Position numbers and translations under genes: made by a program. The notes under the pieces are model-generated. The model was not told the origin of the DNA and did no database searches. It was given only the letters and a program-made list of their open reading frames with translations. From positions 366,902 to 430,901 of the forward strand of contig JAJIRX010000569.1 in NCBI GenBank assembly GCA_023853785.1: DNA of 64,000 nucleotides, read 5' to 3'. The first letter of the stretch is position 1. Each line of letters begins with the position of its first letter. Source of the DNA: Psilocybe azurescens (Eukaryota; Basidiomycota; Agaricomycetes; Agaricales; Agrocybaceae). Positions 21,540 through 34,500 of this stretch are shown here, one piece after another.

Positions 21540-22560
21540 CTAATATGAAACCCTGACAAGTGGCCGTCCATCGCCGTAGATCCCGGCTGGCACCTCCACA
21601 TCCACTCGGCCGGTCACAGAGATGATCTCCATTAATGTAGAGTATCCAATGAAGTGCTTATGTATCATATCAAGACCTTCATTTTCAGCTTCCGCTGGAA
21701 ACAAAAACGCCAGTTAGCTAGGCTTATCTCAGTCATATCCGATGGTGGCCCAAAATCGAACTGTCCAAATGCTGTATAACAGATCGTGAATATTTATAAA
21801 AACATCTAGATTCGAAATGGCTAAGCGGCCTCACTATCAATTCGATTTAGTCCACCCCGTTTGTACGACCACACCCTAGATCCAGCCAAAAGTATAGGCC
21901 TGCATCTGCATAAGGGAGAAAAGGTCAAAGCGTTATCTGAGACATCAATGAGCCCAAAATACTTACACAACAAGCATGACGAATAAGGACTCGGATCCGG
22001 ATACGATGGTATAGCGCATCATCTCCCGACGAACAATTGAGTTACCGGGCTGTCGAGTGTTTGAACTGGGCATCTCGGATTCTGGTCACTGAATAAACTC
22101 AAAATCTTTTCATAGTCAGTGCTCAACTCTATATTACATAAAATATATGCGCACCGACGGCCAAGGACACAGAACCCCGAAGCGGAAAGCAATATGATTG
22201 ATTAATAGGGGACTGTGAAAGCTGAATGTAAGTTATAACAGATAAATCAAAGATACATGATCTGAACAAGGAGCTCTTCCGAGCGTCAAAATTAGGCCCA
22301 AATTCGTACCGCAGAACCGTGTACTCGAGATTGTTGACGTCCGCAGGAAACTGAACTTACGGTGGTACTCAAAGCCTTCTAAGACCAGGCCAACACTGCT
22401 TACTTTGAATCCTGACTGGAGACCCACTGAGCAGAGTACATTATCCTGCAGTGACGTAAAGCCCGCGGTAAGAAGAAAACAAAAATAAAGACATATCATT
22501 TCACTCACTCGACGTGCACCAAGAAAGGGAATCAATCTTACAAAGAGAAGGATCAGCGCT
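21540..22560 (-). CDS. Possible multi-exon gene, partial, unrecognised
   Basis: On the minus strand a terminal-exon-like segment (21694 down to 21540) follows a TTTCCAG acceptor. It encodes EAENEGLDMIHKHF...VDVEVPAGIYGDG...VSY before a TAG. Upstream, about 22080-21968 reads SEMPSSNTRQPGNSIVRREM up to a GTAAGT donor, and about 22560-22511 reads a hydrophobic LILLFVRLIPFLGARR segment. The pieces could be a fungal multi-pass membrane protein with a cytoplasmic tail, but I cannot connect the exons without breaks or name a family. Confidence 0.28.
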
Positions 22561-24788
22561 CGTGAATCTTTAACAGCTGCGGAGAGAGAGAAAAGATGTA
22601 TTACTCAGTGCAATCCTTCGTGAAATCATTACACGCTCGCACTCACACATACACTCGGATTGTCCGAAATCGACCGCAGAAGACGAGGTTTGTGTACCTT
22701 CATCTCATCCTTCTTTTCTTTATCATAGCTTTCGCCCTTCCTTTCGTTTCTTCTCTTCCTTCTTCTAGCCGAGAAGACGCGAATGAGATAAAGACGAGAG
22801 GAACGGATCCAGAACCACAAAGAAGATCGCCAAAAATTGTACTGTGTGCGTGAAGTTTTGATCCTAATGTGCTCCGTCTCCGTCCACCATATGACACGTT
22901 TTGTTACGCCCACAACGACGTGAAGCCTGACTGGTGTCCTATGACCCTGCGCTGCTATTAATGCATGGTCGCACATCGATCCCGAAGAGAATGAGAGAAC
23001 GAAAATGCGAAGAAAGAGCTAAATTGATTGATGATGATTCGCATTGAATGCACATCGCCATAATTGAATCAAGGCAATGACAATTAGACCTGCCACGCCA
23101 CTGGGTTCAAGCTATATTCAGGACTTCTCGCTCATAAAAATCTCTCACGTACCGGTTCACAGGACGAAGCAGAACTAGCCAGGCTGGTTGATGATAAAAA
23201 TATCGTCTGGCATAGCTCTATTTTCGCAGGTGAAAATGAAGCCTAAACAGGCTGATTGTTCTCGTCTGCCCTCCGAAGCGACTTTAGAAAACAAGGGAGG
23301 ACAGCAGCTCTAATGGACGTGTCAAACGAGCTATTTACAGCCCAGATAGTGGCCTCGAGAATCGTTGTAGTGTGACCAGCATGCGAGTTAGGGGTAGGAA
23401 AGACAAAGAAAGGTGCATATATCTGGAAAAATGAATGAACTGAGCATGTAAAGCAAGAAGAAGTAAGGTCACATAGCTGGAGACGTACCAAGAAGATCCG
23501 AATTGCGAAAAGCGTCTACAATCAGACAGCCAAAACGTTCCTTGGTCAAATGACGAAACAAATGGCATCCTTAGATGCGACAGCAATGAATGGCTGAACC
23601 ACGCAGTCATGGTATGAGCACAAAAGAACATTCACACTCAGCAAAGAAACGTCGGGTACCATCCCATCTTCACCCGGACCTCATCCGCCCCGTCAAAAGT
23701 TTCTTTTGACTTTCGTGTTGGACGGACTGGTTGATGGACAGCGAAATCGATGCACCTCGCCGTGGCACGCATCAATAAAATCGTAAATCATTATCCCAAA
23801 CAAGTTACAAAGCCACAGGCAGAATTTGGAATCCTGGATTAATCAGGAAGACTTGCCTGCTATGGTCTTTTCTTCTTTCAGTCGAACGCCCTCATTTATT
23901 TGGCATTTTGAGTCCCCGGAAAGCGGACGGACACTGTAGTAAGACAAGCCCAGCCACCTATCAAGTTCGGGCAAACCGCTAATTTGGCGCAAAAACAGAC
24001 CCCACCCCACCCACACTTCGCTCCTTCCTCACACATATATACTTTCTAGATATATCCTCCCACCCGATTGTCCCTTACTCACCGATTCGGCTGCTCGCTT
24101 TGCGGGGCAAGCACTGCAATTGGAAGACAATTTTCCATATTCTGTCGACTGGGGTAAAATAAAAGAGGCTGGTTCATATGAAATCCTGACAAGCGAGAAG
24201 GAAATGGGGAAGCGAAGTAATTTAATACACGAAAAAGAGGTGTAATTGGACTTGAACATGACAGAGAAACTACATACAAGTACTGGTGGTTTAAAACGTA
24301 TAATACCGAGTTAATCAGCCATACAAGGAAGGATCGATAAAGTAGTGAGTGCTATGAAGGCGAGACAAGGGACAGATGATCAAAACCATCATATATCAGA
24401 TATGCAATATTCATTGTTTAAAGGAATATCGACATTAGAAGAGAGAGAGCTGGGTAAAGGAGCAGCATATGTGAGAAACTTCGTTGATCACCAAGAAGGG
24501 ACAATACACTATGGAAAAGATACGTAAAGAACACAGGTGATATTCGAAGGGAAGGAAAAAGGAGAAAGAAAAGAGTATGTCGAACCGCTATCGGGTGAGC
24601 CGCAGGCTGACTAGCCAACGGGAAGCAATGTCGCAAAGAGCAAATTTTTTCGTCCGCCCTACGACCCCACTGAACATGGAAGGATGTCTTTGAAAATGAG
24701 AGAAATAGCGTTCATTGCAGGGGTCGTAACGAGCAAGGCAAATCATATGTCAATCCGTTAACACCTGCGCACCCACATGGCATGGCGT
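22561..24788. other. Gene-poor region
   Basis: No assignable gene. Open readings on both strands are short and lack protein-like composition or splice-supported continuity. Confidence 0.4.
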
Positions 24789-26087
24789 TTATCTCCTGCC
24801 GTAATGGCCTCCACTCTGACCGACCTGTGGTTGCTGATTGGGCCAGGCGGAGTGGTGGGGTTGCTGAGATGCAGCGGCAGCGGCAGCTAAGCCTCCAAGC
24901 TGCTGGCCTGTAGGACCGCCTTGGGGAGGCGGAGCACCGGGAGCAGCGTAACTATAACCTGTTGACATCATGTGCGGAGGATACATTTGGTCATGCGGCT
25001 GGTGGTGTTGAGGTTGCCCTGGGTGATGGCCATAGGAAGGATTTGAATACTGCGCCGGAGATGAAGCAGTGACTTGCTGGTGCTGTTGTTGCGGCGACGT
25101 CGGTGAGCCCAGAGCAATCTGCGACTGAGAAGGGTGGGATGGATGTTGACCGCCCTGTGGTTGGCCGGCGGGGATGTTAAGTGGAGGAGGAACGGTGGCA
25201 TTAGGTGAATGAGGCGACGTTGCTCCGCGATTTGGGTTGGGGGTGCGGGACCGCTCGTGGAAGAACCACGGCGGCGACGTTTGTCGCCGGAGCTAGGCCG
25301 ACCACCGTGAGAGGCAGCAGTGTCCTCGTGATGGTCATCGTCTTGATCATCTTCCTTGACATTGTTAGGAGCACTGCCACTTATGGAGAGGCCTCCTGGG
25401 GATGTTAGCGCTGGGCTGGGGACCGGGAATGCTCATCGGGCCCGATGAGCGACCGAGAGGGGGACCAACAGGCATGGTCGATGGGAGGGAGCCGTGGGGA
25501 GCATTGAGGCAGGCTTGGATGAGATTCTTTCCCTCTGGTTGGGTGACCAGGGGCTGGGAGTTTGGCGGTGGTGAATGTGTACACCAAACCAGTCTCAGAT
25601 ACAACAAGTAAGAGCACTTGAGTGCCAGTGAGTGTAGATAACTCGTAAGCCTAGAAAAATGAATATTAAAAAAAAGGAAATGACGAATTGGGAATAGATG
25701 TTACCTTTTTCATAATACCTGTAAATAGGCATGTGAGAAGACGAAGACAGAGACAGACAGAAACGCCAACATACCAGCTTTCCTTTTGGAGAACGTTATA
25801 TGACGTCTCGATTTATCCTGGATGAATTCGATCTTTATCTTTCGTCTTCCTGCCTTCTTGTCGGATTTTGGTTTCGCTTCGTCTTCGTCGTCGTCGTCCC
25901 CACCGCTCTCAGCCGCGTCGTGGTCATTGATAAACGCGTCGTCCCCTACTTGCGGAGGTCCAGGAGCCGGCGGAGGATGGCCGTCAGCAGGCGCAGCGTG
26001 ATCAACGGTACGCTGGCGCTTGCGCATGGTGGGAGATGTGGGAGACAGGGCGGGCTTCTGCATGTCGAGAGAGGGCATAGCGTGCAT
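24789..26087 (-). CDS. MADS-box (SRF/Mcm1-type) transcription factor
   Basis: Type I MADS proteins bind CArG-like DNA as dimers and recruit partners; yeast Mcm1 is the closest named relative. A short acidic N-terminal arm from MHAMPSLDMQKP precedes the box GRRKIKIEFIQDKSRRHITF, SKRKAG, IMKKAYELSTLTGTQVLLLV and TGLVYTFTTAKL, then QPLVTQPEGKNLIQACLN. A Gln/Pro/Gly/Ala-rich tail with poly-Ala and GGHYGRR at the end follows. The box is split by a 14-nt exon (25705-25718) encoding most of GIMKK. The frame breaks at three G/C runs (plus-strand 25556-25558, 25418-25421, 25239-25243), each healed by a run-length change. The start at 26087 is the first ATG of the disordered arm; the reading upstream of it looks like a pyrimidine-rich leader. 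Confidence 0.9.
25705..25718 (-). other. 14-nt micro-exon of the MADS box
   Basis: Flanked by TTTACAG upstream and a GTAACA donor downstream on the minus strand. It supplies two bases of the Gly codon and the codons for Ile-Met-Lys-Lys, completing the invariant KAGIMKKAYELS core. Skipping it would shift the frame and destroy the DNA-binding helix. Confidence 0.85.
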
Positions 26088-28063
26088 AGCAGAGGGCGGA
26101 AATGGAGGATATGAGTTTGTGAAGTGTTGGGGCGCTTGCAAGACGCTGGAGGGCGAAGAAAAAAAAAGACTGACAGGCAACGGGGGGTGCGAAGAAGTCG
26201 CAAAGGAGGAACAAACAATTGTTCGAGTTTGAAGAGGGACCGACTCTGTATGGAGAGACGGAGGTGGATGGGTCGAACGACGAGCTTGGGTTACGGGAGT
26301 CTGGCCGGAAAAGGAACTTGGGTGGAAGGCGGAAAAGGGAAAGCTGATCAGGATGGTCGTTTTTGAGGTCTGCTCGGAAGATAAACGAGCATCAACAGAA
26401 CCAACGACCAAATAAGGTCATCAATGGTCACATCACTTCCTCATTGGCCAAGGCACCACAACAATCCGGACAACCCCGCCAAATGAGACATTCAAATCCT
26501 GCATCTCGTGACTACAAGTCTCAAATCCGGTTTCGCAAACTTGCAAACCCCCTCCTCTTTATTACCCTCCTCACCCGTTCCTTCCGCAGCACCAGCAACA
26601 GCCGCCATATCCACCTCAGAAAACATACATACATACATAGATTTCTTGTGCCTAGTTACCGTACCCCAACCCGACCCTGCTTTTCAATCCAATTGTCATT
26701 TCTGTCAAAATGCCCGCTTTTGTCGCTAGAATATAACGAGCCACATGCTCATTTCAGTCCGACATCACTCCACCTTGACCAGGCATAGTCTCGGCTCTGG
26801 GAATCTGTCGACAATGTCTCTCCCCTGCGTAAAAGATAGCACAGAAACCACTGGCGTTTATCAATCCGTACACCACGGAACACGTTCGTGCGCTTCATGT
26901 ATAGGATAAAATTGCAGCCAAGGACATTTTCTGTTCAAATTTCCAGGAAAGTGGTAGATTTTAGTCAGATCCTGTCAAGTCCTTCCTTCGTCTATACCTG
27001 ATATGGCCACCTGGGCGTTTTCTCTTCAATCGTCCTCGAGTACCGATTGCGTCGAAGGTTTAGCAAAGCGAGGCAAGTCATGAGTTAACAGTGGCGTACA
27101 CAGTAGCTAATTTTGTTCGCCTTTGCCCATTTCAGGCCATATACATATTGCATGTATTACGAGTTCTCGTCGCATCTCATAGATCATCACAATCATACCG
27201 CCTGTCTGTCTCTGGCATGTCATTTATAGTATCTGGCCTTCCCCACAAGCCCACTGCCACTAGCTCGTCCCCGCGTTCAATGAAATCCCAATGTATAGCC
27301 TCAATCAAAAAATCCCCCGTACTCTGCCTGTTCTTGACTCCACCAGCGCTTATCAATGCAAACACAGAACATTCTTGTCTAATCAACGCGAGTGAGTGGG
27401 CATCCTAATCTGAAATTTCCTACCAGAATAAACTGACAGCATGCTGTGTTTAGAATAAATGCTGTGGACGAATAGCTCGGCCCTTTCTGATCCCAATGCC
27501 TAGAAGAAGCCAACTGTGGTATTATAGTTCCCAAATTAACTCGTATACACGGATCGAGGGCTGCACACACCGACGAGCACCTTCATATTTCCTGATGAGA
27601 CCGACTTTTCCTCCTCTCCGTCAAATAGGCACGGCGAACGACATTCCCGGCACCATCTTACTCGCACGCTGCTTGGCCGTTCGCTTTGATGCCACCGGTT
27701 GAGCGGTTAAATGCTAAACACTGGGACAGTCATCCTCCTTCATTTTGCCTTTGACTCTCTGAGGTTCGTCAGACCTATCAGGTACGAGTTTCGTTAATAA
27801 ATTACACGGCGTGCACTATGTAACGTCATTTAATTGCTTACCTTGAGAACAGAGGCGCGACAAGTTCTCAAGTCGCGTTCTTTTTCGTTCTTTCAGGAAG
27901 GAAATCTAGGACCGCTATCAATCCCCAAGAGTAGCTCGGAAAATTAAGCCACTACATAGGAAACAATTGAAAGGTGAGCGATGAGGTCCATGACTAATTT
28001 TAATTTTAGGCTTGCGGCTGCACCCTCTCTCCTTGAATGTTGAGTTCCAAGCGGAGAGGGGTA
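26088..28063. other. Gene-poor region upstream of the MADS gene
   Basis: The first 400 bases are the likely leader and promoter of the MADS gene. At 27177-27570 (-) two adjacent readings have protein-like composition (for example SAGGVKNRQSTGDFLIEAIH) and could be exons of a small unrecognised gene or relic. Nothing else is supported. Confidence 0.35.
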
Positions 28064-28606
28064 CAGTCGAACCTGCCATAACCCATACCCGTGAAAACCC
28101 ATAACCTGTTATAACCCATAGTTTTTTCGATCCACGGACTTGGAAATGCAACCTACAACCCATAACCCTGTGATACCCAATAACCCATACTTTTGGGGGT
28201 AGGTGGACTGCAATGTATGATCTTTTCTGCTCCATTTCGCGATGATTTTTCCTGATATGTCGGTATTTTAGGGCATTGATGCTATTGAAATAGCTCCTAG
28301 GAACTATGGCGCACTACCTGTACTGCATAGGACAGGATAGGAACAACAGTTGATCTCTCAGAGCATCACATGACACACATCCCTTATCGAACGTACTCGA
28401 GCAAGGATTCAAAAATAAGCAAGATCGAGAAACAGAAACTTAAAGCAAAGCTAGATAAGGGGATAAATGGGGCAGAATCCATTTCCTACGAAGACGAACG
28501 CTGAACCTATTTTTACCACACCTGCGCTACCCCACAACCTGTGATAACCCATAACCCATAGTCTTGGCCGTCCATCGACAGGTATGGGCTATGGCGGGTT
28601 CGACTG
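28064..28606. mobile_element. MITE, 543 bp, TA-flanked, CAGTCGAACC ends
   Basis: The element begins CAGTCGAACC and ends GGTTCGACTG, flanked on both sides by TA (28062-63 and 28607-08), as in Tc1/mariner/pogo-type insertions. The inverted ends match over roughly 30 bases with a few mismatches. Both sub-terminal regions are packed with the word AACCCATA. No transposase reading is present, so it is a non-autonomous element. A smaller relative lies at 51488. Confidence 0.8.
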
Positions 28607-28608
28607 TA

Positions 28609-29962
28609 TATACATAAGTGTCAATTTCAATGTACCCTTGACTCAAATTATCGTACTTTACAGAAGTCAATTCGAGGGTCTCTCGTGACACCGAGATCTT
28701 GGTAGCGAATGGGTTTGTGTGGGTCGTCATCGAGGCTTTCTGGATGGCTCAGAAAAGAATATACGATCACGCTCTTTGGATGTGTCAGGCAAGATAAAGG
28801 GTCGAATTTCCATCAGGGTCAAAGCACACTGATTGAAGCAGGTCAGGGACAGGGGGAGTAAAACCAGGGGCCTGCTGATGCTTCTTTAAAGCGACTACGT
28901 TAATTATTCAAATCCAAAAGGGATCTGGATTCTGTATCGGTGAGCTTTATTACCAAGGTATGTTTTTTTACTTACAAGTTGATTCAATTGCGGGGGGCCT
29001 GAAATGGGTTCTTTGCCTTCTGAAACGACTTCCTTATGACTTCCATTCTTCGGTCCCATTGGACGGATCGGGTGTCTTGTGCGAGTTCGAATGTGCATGA
29101 GTCGCGGGAGTCGCGCCTCTTTCAGCTCTCCAACTCGGTATTCGAGCATAACGCTTTGAATAAAATGGCCAATATACTATTTCAATTATTGTCTGGATTA
29201 TATAACCCATCTAATCTCACATCGAGCGCTCCAAACGATCACGGCCAGGCAAACAATCAAACCAGAAGAACTTACTTTTCTCCAATCCGAGAAAACTTCC
29301 ACATCCCCTGCAGTTAATACAAGTTGACCATATGTGATGCATGACTGTATCACTCGGGACAAGATGGCCGGGTCAGCGGGCAGCATAGGCGGTCAGCCGA
29401 CCAGTAAATAGGCTGCTTGCCTCAATGTACTGCCAAATTCTGTTCGATCTTTATTACGAAAGGTCGAAGAACTCCAGGACTCCAAAACAACATCCTAACT
29501 CCTCGGGATCTCTTTCTTTAATATGGAAGCCGGCAGAATAAAACATCATACGTACTATGTATCCAACAAAATAAGCACTGGATACATATTTACTTGCACC
29601 TTCAGGTCCAATCAGCGCTATTGAAGTGGCATTTAATTTTGATGGTCTTGTGTCTCGCACATTTTTGAGTCCAATACTGCGGAGACGAATTACCAAGCAA
29701 GCTCGCATTGGCACAGGTGCAGATAGCGTTGTTCGCCACTGACTTTCATCACCCAGAACAGTACACTACGCTAGAAACATCATCCATGACGCTAATTATT
29801 GTGCTGGTTCGGAAGCGACGGAAAGATAATTACCACTCCTTGTGATAAGTGTTCCCCGGAACCCCCACCATCTTGATCCTGTCAAAACAGATAATACACA
29901 GTAATACTCCGGACCCCAGAATCGAGCTTGCTAAGTTGTTGACTATTCGAGCCTCACCGGAG
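28609..29962. other. Region without assignable gene; possible minus-strand exons
   Basis: Readings at 28904-29149, 29198-29386 and 29600-29714 on the minus strand have protein-like composition (for example LVIRLRSIGLKNVRDTRPSK), and some end at GTAAGT donors. They may be exons of one unrecognised gene running from about 29714 down to 28904. I cannot join them confidently. Confidence 0.25.
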
Positions 29963-30204
29963 GATTTCAATTCACGAATAGCAAATAGCTTGACATTAAT
30001 TCTTAAATCCTGTACCGTATGATCCAGCGTTGGGGGCCGAAAATATTGGGTAACATGCCACCAGCTTCAGGACCTTCTTAATCGACGATTTCAATTCACG
30101 AATAGCAGATAGTAATTCTTAATTCCTGTACCGTATGATCCAACGTTGGGAGCCGAAAATATTGGGTAACATGCTACCAGCTTCAGGACCTTCTTAATCG
30201 ACGA
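29963..30204. repeat. Tandem duplication, units of about 120 bp
   Basis: Unit 1 is 29963-30086 (124 bp) and unit 2 is 30087-30204 (118 bp). Both run from GATTTCAATTCACGAATAGC to CTTCTTAATCGACG with few substitutions and one small indel. High identity suggests a recent duplication. Confidence 0.9.
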
Positions 30205-31568
30205 GATGTCTCAATTCGCACAGACAAATGGCAAGGTATGGCAAGGCAGAAGATCACCAGACAACCAGGGGGCTGAAATAGCCGGCCCTCAAAATAAAGC
30301 CTAATACTTATCCCCTGCTATCTCAGCTTAACCCCAAGCGTTTAAAGATTTCTGCTGTTTCGCGGTGCATCTCTGCGGATTCCGCACTACCGTAGTCAAA
30401 GCGCGCTGTGGTGTTTTTGAATAAATAATGCGCTGACGAACCCCGATATGGCCGTATGGTATTGAGAATGTACTAATGACCGTCTTCTTTTAAGTAACCC
30501 ACATTATGTAGAGGCCAACTACTAAGCGCCTTGACCTATACATCGAATCCCGTTTTGTCCGTGGTTTGCTTACCAATACAAAACATACAGATCGTATTCA
30601 CTGCTTTTACGTGAAGAAGAACCGCTTTGAACTTAAAAATACAACTGCCGAAGGGATTTTACGACTCTACCCCACGAAACCTCCGACTTCTCCATGAAAC
30701 ATGCGTGCTCGAAAAGTTCATATTCTCTAGTCCAGTGACTCCAGTCAGATCATACTCATGGGGCCATCGCAAAAGTAAATCAAGAAAATCACAGATCATA
30801 TTACAAACAAGCGTGCAGTTAAACAAAAGAAAGTAGATGCCGTTAATATCATATCCAGAATCATGCAAAAAGAATGTAAAGTGTGAAAAAAATGTCAAAC
30901 GACTCCCTCCTTCTACGTTCTGCTCGTGTTATTTCTAGGCCACATCGCAACGCCAATGCTTTGAAGGTTGCACAAGCAGAGATATCACCGACTTCAATCA
31001 ATCCCTAGATATGTACGCCAGCCAAAGAATCAAGGGAGAAAGCCCTCACGAACGAATGCAAAGCAGGTGGAAAAGGCAATCAAATGGGAGTGAACCTCGT
31101 TGCAGTCCTCTTGAGACGTCCCAGTATGCCACTGTCCAGTGCTGTACACCCTCTCGATGAAAGCCTACCCCAAGCATCCTCGGTGCTAACGCTCACACCA
31201 AGAAGATGGCGCCTCTGCGCTCTTCAAATCTCCCGCCCGAACAACCCCTCTTTTTTTTTTCTAATTTTGACATTCGAATCGCGTGACACCCCTCGTCGTC
31301 ATTGGAGCTGCCGCCTCGTCTCTGATTTTTTTATGAAATGCCTCACTGGCAGGAAAACCTGTCAGCAGCACCGGGTATCTATCCTCTTTGTCTTGCGAAT
31401 CCTCCTATCAACCACAGTAATGGCGAAGTCCAAATAGTGCTGTCAAGTCGGATCATGTGTCGCGACAATCTTCTTGATGTTCTTCCATTGAGAACCTTGC
31501 TGATTTTCGACGCCAGTATGATAAAGCCGATGCCAAAGCCCAATCCCATGGAGCACGTGGAACCTAGA
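30205..31568. other. No assignable gene
   Basis: I see no supported gene. The right end is the 3' flank of the minus-strand zinc-finger gene. Confidence 0.4.
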
Positions 31569-34500
31569 TCATGTTGTCGGTCGCGAACCAAGATAATCGA
31601 GGGCCTGTCCAACTCGGTCTTCAAACTGTAACGGGGTATTTAATGTTTTGCGGTGTACATCCTGAAGGGCCGAGAGAATTTTAGACGAAGACGTGACCTC
31701 ATATTGTCGCAACCACGAAAGGGGCAAGGCATTGAATAGAAATTCTGCCGTGTCTTCATCTAGAATAGAAAGAATGCGAAAGGTTAACAAATAAAAAGGA
31801 AAAGTGATAAGAAAAGGATTGAAAGGTATCGCTATGATGTAAGTCACCCACACCAAGGAACTGAATGACCACGTACCATTCGGCTCTATTGTGCCCATTG
31901 GATTGGCACCCTCGAGCCTGCTCAAATGAATGTTTTCACAACCATCATCGCGACAGGTTCCGCCTCCTGGAACTTCATATCGACAAAGCCGCTTGTGCGG
32001 ATCAAGAAATTTGGCCATGGTGGCCAGTTTGAGGGGCTTCAGGTCTGGCCTATATATGGAAGAAGAATGAGCAGAGCCAGAAGGTTTAGCACCAACAGAA
32101 TGCGAAACAAAAGACAAAGACGACCGAGATGACGGATACAAATCAGAGACGAAATTTGGAGACAAAGAATGAGATGCAGAAGACAAGGTCTCGCGGGCGT
32201 CGCGCAAAAGCGGATATAACTCAAAGGGAGATCGGTAGCTAGAGAAAATGTCCTCCTCTTGAGGAGGCTGATCATGATTGGCCGGCTGAAAGTCCTCCGA
32301 TGTGCTTGCGTCTTGCCTTTGGTGGACTAGAGGTGGGATTGTTGACTCTATCTACAAGATATCAGGAAAACAATCGTCAGTTTCAGGTTCGAGGCAGCCC
32401 TGCAGTGACGAAGGGAATGAACGAACTCGTGAGACGCACCTGTGTCGACGGCGACGGGCTCTGGTCGGCGTCGACTGACCGTTCTGTAGACTCATGCTGC
32501 TGTGAAGTTATTACAGAATCAATGGCGCGGGGTCCTGTAGGAAAATAGCAAGAAAGAGAAAGAGAAAAAGGTGTACAAAAGATCATAGCACAAAAGACAA
32601 AGAAACATTTGGGCGAGGTGGTCACGGAAGAGAACGGAAGCGAGAAACATAAAATAGAGCGTCAGGAATGTTGATGAGAAAGTTGTTTAGCCGATCATGA
32701 AGAGAAGAGCCTTGCCGCTTGTGATCCCTGCATCTCGGGGGTGATATCTAGGAGAGAGAAAGAGAGAGAGCACAAATGACAGAAGAGGAAGTAGAGTGAC
32801 ATTGATGATGTGACAGTCACGCCAGAGGATCGGTCGCGAGATTCGAATAAAGTGGCCGAAAATTGAACGAGAAACAGGGTTGCGATAAAAAAAAATTAGT
32901 AGAGGGAGAGGGTAGCACAAGAGGTGGGGGTCAACGAGGGTGATGACTTGCCTTGATGTTCCACAGTAGCGTTGTCGATGTCGATGTCATGCGATCCGTT
33001 ATCCTCTGCTTCGAGACGTTAAACCTTCGTAGTTGAAAGATTTAGCAGAGGAACATGCCATTAGGAGAATTCAGTGGTATGTTCGGTATACACTGAGGAA
33101 AGAACTTAGGTAAAACATCATAGATGAGACTAGTAATACTTACAAGGAGGGGTGACAGATTCAGAACTCCGTAGGCCTCGAGAGGCCTCATGACTAGACT
33201 CCGCTGAGGGAGTTGAAGAGAATATGGCAACATCAACTTCTTCCACATTGAGAGGCGCAGATGGGGTGGATGGGATACTAGTTTGGCACATTGGTAGCAG
33301 ATGCCAACCTCGCAAGCTGACGAGGAATTGGTAATTAGTACGCAGCGTCAATAAATGTTGTCGTACGTAACGCACTGCCAGTTTCCTCAACCGAGTCTCT
33401 TCTTCTCGTTGAGCAATCAACTCTCGCATCTTGCGGATCTCGAGCTCCTTCTGCTCAAGAGCAGCAGGAGACATAGTGCCAGATGTGGCAGGCTTGATAG
33501 GTGCCGGAGATGGGAACTTGCGCGGCTGAGTACGTTTGTCTCTCAGTTGTTGTATGTGGTCGTCTTGTGGTCGCTGCGCAGGTTCTTCATCTTCATCTTC
33601 ACTATCGCTGAGATCGATTACGCATCTCCTTGAGTTGATATTTTGAAAGCTAGTGCTTGTAGCCAAGCGACGTGTAATACTTCCAGCGCCATTCATGCGC
33701 TCCATCTGACTGGTGTGCTCGTGCCTTTTGGGAGCTGGATCGAAATCAACAAAGTCGGCAGCGACTGGTCGCTTGGAACCGCGACGAGGAGCAACATCAA
33801 CAGGTGTCGGAGGAGTGGATGAGGAAAAATAAGAAAAATTGGAAGTAGATGAACCAACCGATGTCGGAGGCGGTTCTGTCGAAGACGGCGGTGCTTCAGT
33901 GAAAGGTTGAGTTTGGATCGACGAAACAGAAAATTGCTCTGAAACAGCACTATCTAGGTTAGTCTCCAGTTGGTCCCGTTCCTTTAACTCAACCGTCTGT
34001 TCGTTGATTAATTGATCCTGTTGATCGACGTTCATAGGAATACTTTCTGTTTCGGGAGTGACAATAGCATCAGATGTCGTCTCTAGTCCCTTTACAGCAC
34101 TAAGACTGTTGAGGAAGTCCTCGACGGTCTCGGTGGCCGCATATGGTGCGATATCCATGTCGTCCTGATCGACGATCATAGAATCATTGGTATGAGAGAT
34201 TTCGACAGGGAGTTTAGAAGGCACGTGTTTGTTTTGTTTTCGAGAAGCCAGAACAGCAGCCTTTCGTGCAAGAAGCTCCTGACGTCGTTGCCTTTCCATA
34301 TCATGCAAATCCGTATTCCGCGGACTATCCACTACGGAGGAAGGAGTATCCGAAGCAACAACAGGGAGCGTTATGGAGTTAGTTAACGATTCCATCTTAA
34401 CAGACACGTTCGATTCAATCGAATCATGCTGTTGCCTTTCGGGTAGTGGGGAGGAGGCATCAATACCGATTGCTGAAGTTGAGTGATAACCTCCGGAGTG

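Noticed and set aside
26088..26411. Longer N-terminus of the MADS protein
   Set aside because: The upstream reading is Ser/Pro/Phe-rich from a pyrimidine-rich leader and begins at a different codon context. The ATG at 26087 precedes the acidic arm.
28070..28200. AACCCATA repeats as interstitial telomere sequence
   Set aside because: The unit differs from the fungal AACCCT repeat, is irregular, and is explained by a TA-flanked MITE.
28064..28606. Transposase gene inside the MITE
   Set aside because: No reading longer than noise and no DDE/D-like motif; the element is non-autonomous.
28580..28608. tRNA T-loop-like GGTTCGAC
   Set aside because: It is the end of the MITE; no cloverleaf can be drawn around it.
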